Source: Chitinophagales bacterium (GTDB lineage Bacteria > Bacteroidota > Bacteroidia > Chitinophagales > UBA2359). From it: a DNA stretch of 19,404 nt. Positions within the stretch are counted from its first letter, which is position 1; each line of letters begins with the position of its first letter. Below are positions 16,679 through 19,404 of the stretch, one piece after another. The notes beneath the pieces were generated by a model. That model did no database searches. It was not told the DNA's origin and was given only the letters and a program-made list of their open reading frames with translations. The position numbers were made by a program, and so were the translations under genes. The DNA lies in assembly GCA_020629335.1 (NCBI GenBank), contig JAHDDN010000056.1, forward strand, positions 1-19,404. Direction: 5' to 3'.

Positions 16679-17140
16679 ATGATCAAATCTGTAACAGATA
16701 AAACCGAAGAGGCTAAAAAGATTTTTATCGCCTACTTAGAAACCAATAAACAACGTAAAACTCCCGAACGTTACGCTATCTTAGAAGAAATATATCGACG
16801 AAATGACCACTTCGACGCGGACGACCTTTTCCTCCAAATGAAAAGCAATGACTACAATATCAGTCGAGCTACCATCTATAATACCCTCGAATTATTAGTC
16901 GATTGCGATCTCGTTAGCAAACACCAATTCGGTGATAATATCGCCAAATACGAAAAGGCTTTCGGCTACAAACAACACGATCATGTCATCTGCGTAGAAT
17001 GCAAACAAGTCATGGAATTTTGCGATCCCCGTATCCAACAAATCAAAGACATGGTGAGCAGTCTAACTAAATTCAAAATTAGCCATCACTCCCTCAATCT
17101 CTACGGCCTCTGCGCCAACTGCCAAGAAAAATCTAAATAA
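16679..17140 (+). CDS. Fur-family metal-dependent transcriptional repressor
   Basis: 153 aa, normal family length. The N-terminal winged helix (~15-85) has RKTPERYAILEEIY and the recognition helix SRATIYNTLELLV (62-74). The dimerisation and metal domain begins at HDHVICVECKQVMEF with His100, His102, Cys105 and Cys108, and continues to HHSLNLYGLCANC (136-148) with Cys145 and Cys148. The two CxxC pairs form the structural zinc site of the family; the histidines are candidates for the regulatory iron site. It is probably Fur itself (iron uptake control) or a PerR/Zur-like relative; the sequence alone does not settle the metal. Co-transcription with relA/spoT is likely (33-bp gap, no terminator between). 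Element copy B starts directly after the stop codon. Confidence 0.92.
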   Translation: MIKSVTDKTEEAKKIFIAYLETNKQRKTPERYAILEEIYRRNDHFDADDLFLQMKSNDYNISRATIYNTLELLVDCDLVSKHQFGDNIAKYEKAFGYKQHDHVICVECKQVMEFCDPRIQQIKDMVSSLTKFKISHHSLNLYGLCANCQEKSK

Positions 17141-17363
17141 TTTGGGCGTGCCCTTTCCTTATTTTTCATCGGACCGTAGGGGCGCTACCGATGTGTGCGC
17201 CCTCCGATGAAAAATAAGGAAAGGTCGGGCTGTCCGTTCTTATGTGCCTGTTCAGCAGCTACTACACTAAGCTGTACTTGTCTGCCTTGCAGGCCAGCCT
17301 ACGTCCAGCTAAGTTCCGTAAGCTACTTCTCGACGCCACATACCACTCCCATCCCTCACGCAA
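17141..17363 (-). repeat. Structured interspersed element, copy B
   Basis: The same element as 9299-9530, in opposite orientation (its 5' end is at 17363). The terminal helix pairs 17357-17361 with 17146-17150: read on the element strand GCGTG with CACGC, where copy A has GCGTT with AACGC. TATGTG and CACATA form the next helix. The central hairpin is CTGGCCTGCAAGGCAG, compared with CTGGCTTTAGCAG in copy A, so loop and stem lengths vary but pairing is kept. Small ORFs crossing it are not conserved in frame between copies because of a 1-bp indel, so it is more likely RNA or DNA structure than a gene for protein. Confidence 0.85.
17154..17222. repeat. 20-bp perfect hairpin insert of copy B
   Basis: TTTCCTTATTTTTCATCGGA (17154-17173) and its exact reverse complement (17203-17222) flank a 29-base loop. 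The loop holds GTAG (17176-17179) followed by an inner stem GGGCGC (17180-17185) / GCGCCC (17197-17202). Being 14 bp after the fur stop, it may block transcription readthrough, although no T-run follows. A GTAG at the foot of a short GC-rich hairpin also resembles REP sequences. Confidence 0.85.
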
Positions 17364-17441
17364 TCAAGCTAAAACACCTGAAAATATTTGGCATTCCAAG
17401 GCAAATGTTTTATATTTAAGTTCAAAACAATACCTATTTTA

Positions 17442-17470
17442 TTTGGCCATTTAACTCCTAATTAGTTTTG
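17442..17470 (+). promoter_or_regulatory. Candidate Bacteroidota promoter for the 17517 gene
   Basis: TTTG (17442-17445) and TAGTTTTG (17463-17470, an exact TAnnTTTG match) are 17 bp apart, somewhat short of the usual 19-21. The ATG at 17517 lies 46 bp after the -7 box, leaving an AT-rich leader. Positions 17364-17441 hold nothing recognisable. Confidence 0.5.
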
Positions 17471-17516
17471 TATTTGACCATCTATTTGATTTTTTAAACC
17501 CTAAAACATTTTACTC

Positions 17517-19250
17517 ATGAAAAAATCAGCTTTATTACTAATTCTTTGCCTAAGCATACTTGCCCAAACCCAACTAAAAGCCAACCATATCATTGGAGGT
17601 GAAATGGCTTATGAATGTATTGCACCTGGAGAGTATTTATTTAAACTCACCCTTTTTAGGGATACTTTTGGAACAGGACCACCATTAGGATTAGAAAATA
17701 TAACAATATACAAACAAGGTACTAATACTCCCTTTCTTAACATCCCCATAGAAATAAATCCTTCCGATATTACTTCAGTAGAATCGGATTCAAGTAATCT
17801 ATGCATTGAAAACATACCCAATTTAGGTATTGAACAAGGAGTTTATGAATTCTTATTAGAATTACCTAATGACCCTGATGGCTATTTTGTTGTATTCCAA
17901 AGATGCTGTAGAAATCAAGGAATATTAAACATAAATTCCCCAGACAATTATGGAGCTACTTATTATGCAAGTATTCCTCCAAGCCTTGATTTAGATGAAT
18001 GTGTCAATAATTCAGCCGTTTTCAATAACGATCCACCCATACTCATTTGTATGAATAATGATATAATCTTTGATCAAGCTGCTACAGACCTTGATGGCGA
18101 CTCCTTAGTTTACGAAATTTGTCCACCTCTTTTGGGAGCTAGTAGTATCTGGACTCAGCCTATTCCTGCTACTCCACCTCCATATGACGAAGTTCCTTGG
18201 ATAGGCGTTTATAGTAGTGAATACCAAATACCAAGTGATCCAGCTATGACTATAGATTCCCAAACAGGAGAATTGAGTCTAAATCCCACTCAACAAGGCT
18301 TATATGTGACAGCTATCTGTGTGCATGAATATAGAGATGGAGAAATAATCAATACCGTCTCCAGAGATTTTCAATTTAATATTATTGATTGCGAGTTGCT
18401 CTCTACTGCCATATCATCTAATGTAAATGGCAACACTGATCTAGCTGGAGATTTAATAGAGGAAATTAGTTTTAGTAGTGATACTATCATTGGTTGTGCA
18501 CCCATGACTATTTCTTTCAGTAATGCCACACAAAACGCTGACCATTATTATTGGGATTTTGGAAATGATGCACCTCAAGAGTTTACTGAAAACCCTTTTG
18601 CTCCTATTATTTATGAAGAAGCAGGTATCTATACTGCTTTCATGATTGCCTATCAAGATTTCTGCGATTTGGAAGATACCCTCTTTTTTAATATCGAAGC
18701 TATAGAACCTCTTGCTCCAATTACTCCTATCTTTGAAGCTGTTTTGTCTGATGATTGTGAAGACCTAACTATGAATTTTATCAATCAAACAGAATTACCT
18801 ATAGGAACCGAAGATGATTACACCTATGAATGGGAGTTAGGAAATGGCCAAACTGCTGAAGTAGAAAATATTGAATATAGCTTTTTTTTTCCTGGCAACT
18901 ATGGTATAAGCTTAACTATAACTGGGCCAGCTCCTTGCTATACTTCTTATGCAGTTTACCAAACAATAACAGTAGATTGCAATGTGGCAACGGAAGATAA
19001 ATATCAGTATTTAGATAAGTGCCAAGTATATCCCAATCCATCAGCGGATTTATTTCAATTGGAATTAGCTCCTTCTATTTCAGATCAAGAAGGATTGAGT
19101 ATAAAAGTCTACGATATTACTGGGCAACTCATCCTTTCTCAAACCGATACAACTATTGATTTATCTAATCAAGGTGCTGGTATATACTTACTACAAATAT
19201 TCCATAAGAATCTCTTAATTGAGCAAGAAAAGCTCGTTTTGATGAAGTAA
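17517..19250 (+). CDS. T9SS-secreted PKD protein of the HIxGGEMxY/RCCRN type
   Basis: 577 aa with a signal peptide (residues 1-22). The mature end starts at once with NHIIGGEMAYECIAPGEYLF and has RCCRN at 129-133, features seen at the N-terminus of many large Bacteroidota surface proteins, some annotated as gliding-motility associated. A segment MTIDSQTGELSLNPTQQGLY followed by VSRDFQFNI is a cadherin-like/immunoglobulin-fold module. Two PKD-like domains follow: HYYWDFGND (~342) and YEWELGNG (~437). The last 74 residues from VYPNPSADLFQLEL (504 onward) are a T9SS type A sorting domain, so the protein should be exported through the outer membrane and anchored or released. The exact role is unknown; a link to gliding or adhesion is only suggested by family resemblance. 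Confidence 0.88.
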   Translation: MKKSALLLILCLSILAQTQLKANHIIGGEMAYECIAPGEYLFKLTLFRDTFGTGPPLGLENITIYKQGTNTPFLNIPIEINPSDITSVESDSSNLCIENIPNLGIEQGVYEFLLELPNDPDGYFVVFQRCCRNQGILNINSPDNYGATYYASIPPSLDLDECVNNSAVFNNDPPILICMNNDIIFDQAATDLDGDSLVYEICPPLLGASSIWTQPIPATPPPYDEVPWIGVYSSEYQIPSDPAMTIDSQTGELSLNPTQQGLYVTAICVHEYRDGEIINTVSRDFQFNIIDCELLSTAISSNVNGNTDLAGDLIEEISFSSDTIIGCAPMTISFSNATQNADHYYWDFGNDAPQEFTENPFAPIIYEEAGIYTAFMIAYQDFCDLEDTLFFNIEAIEPLAPITPIFEAVLSDDCEDLTMNFINQTELPIGTEDDYTYEWELGNGQTAEVENIEYSFFFPGNYGISLTITGPAPCYTSYAVYQTITVDCNVATEDKYQYLDKCQVYPNPSADLFQLELAPSISDQEGLSIKVYDITGQLILSQTDTTIDLSNQGAGIYLLQIFHKNLLIEQEKLVLMK

Positions 19251-19271
19251 ATTCTAAAAGCAAACTAATAG

Positions 19272-19293
19272 GCCAAGCATTTGATTGCTTGGC
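19272..19293. terminator. Hairpin between convergent genes, probable terminator
   Basis: GCCAAGCA (19272-19279) pairs with TGCTTGGC (19286-19293) around a 6-base loop, 21 bp after the stop of the T9SS gene. The downstream T-run is weak (TATCTATTTT). It sits between that gene and the converging transposase end, so it may serve both. Confidence 0.6.
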
Positions 19294-19318
19294 TATCTAT
19301 TTTATAGACTCCTTTATG

Positions 19319-19404
19319 TCATAGCCATACATATCGCTCATCATAGTCAATTTGGTATCGTTCCAAATAGTCCAGATACTCCTGTTTAAAGCTTTTCTTT
19401 TGAT
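19319..19404 (-). CDS. C-terminal end of an IS200/RAYT-like tyrosine transposase (partial)
   Basis: The reading frame enters at the right edge on the minus strand and stops with TGA at 19321-19319. The 27 readable residues include KKSFKQEYLDYLERYQIDYD and then ERYVWL. This matches what I remember of the C-terminal end of Y1-type (IS200-like, REP-associated) transposases in Bacteroidota, '(K/R)xxFxxEYxxxLxxxxIxYDExYxW'. Those single-strand transposases move IS200 elements or REP hairpins. The catalytic HUH and Tyr motifs lie outside the window, so activity cannot be judged. The other two frames stop earlier or give nothing recognisable. Confidence 0.7.
   Translation of the reverse strand, partial: QKKSFKQEYLDYLERYQIDYDERYVWL

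Noticed and set aside
17195..17419. 70-74-aa plus-strand ORFs after fur
   Set aside because: They are readthroughs of element copy B with Cys-rich low-complexity translation and no start or frame conservation with copy A.

Overview
The window comes from a Bacteroidota chromosome, most likely a marine or environmental relative of the Saprospiria; the genus is a guess. The evidence is AT-rich coding DNA, start codons with AT-rich leaders and no Shine-Dalgarno sequence, promoter-like TAnnTTTG boxes, and several very large secreted proteins with PKD domains and C-terminal type IX secretion (T9SS) sorting domains of the 'YPNP ... G.Y.. ' type.

Layout. 158-5950 (minus) encodes a 1930-aa surface protein whose N-terminal part is a thermolysin-family (M4) domain without its catalytic residues, followed by alternating PKD and CUB-like domains, BACON/ASH-like segments and a T9SS sorting domain. 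It is divergent from 6281-9130 (plus), a 949-aa secreted subtilisin-like protease with an intact catalytic triad. The shared 330-bp intergenic region carries repeated half-sites. 9131-9553 holds a ~162-bp imperfect palindrome and copy A of a structured interspersed element. Then come a TlpA-like thioredoxin lipoprotein (9554-10087, plus), a convergent small secreted protein (10092-10577, minus), a 647-aa T9SS protein built from two pairs of tandem repeats (10769-12712, plus), a strong bidirectional terminator, a four-helix membrane protein (12804-13220, minus) and a secreted protein resembling NlpC/P60 enzymes (13370-14092, minus).

The housekeeping core is 14324-17140 (plus): a bifunctional-type RelA/SpoT (p)ppGpp enzyme followed after 33 bp by a Fur-family metalloregulator, probably one operon. 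Copy B of the structured element (minus) lies immediately after fur, followed by a promoter and a further T9SS protein (17517-19250, plus) of the HIxGGEMxY/RCCRN type. The right edge holds the C-terminal 27 codons of an IS200/RAYT-like transposase (minus), too short to appear as a long ORF.

How it fits together: most of the window is a secretion-oriented surface or protease repertoire around a conserved stringent-response/metal-regulation pair, with palindromic elements in the gaps. The best candidates for something not well described are the structured interspersed element, whose two copies share pairing helices including a compensatory base-pair change, and the M4 pseudoprotease opposite an active subtilase. 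I found no CRISPR array, rRNA, tRNA or defence system.
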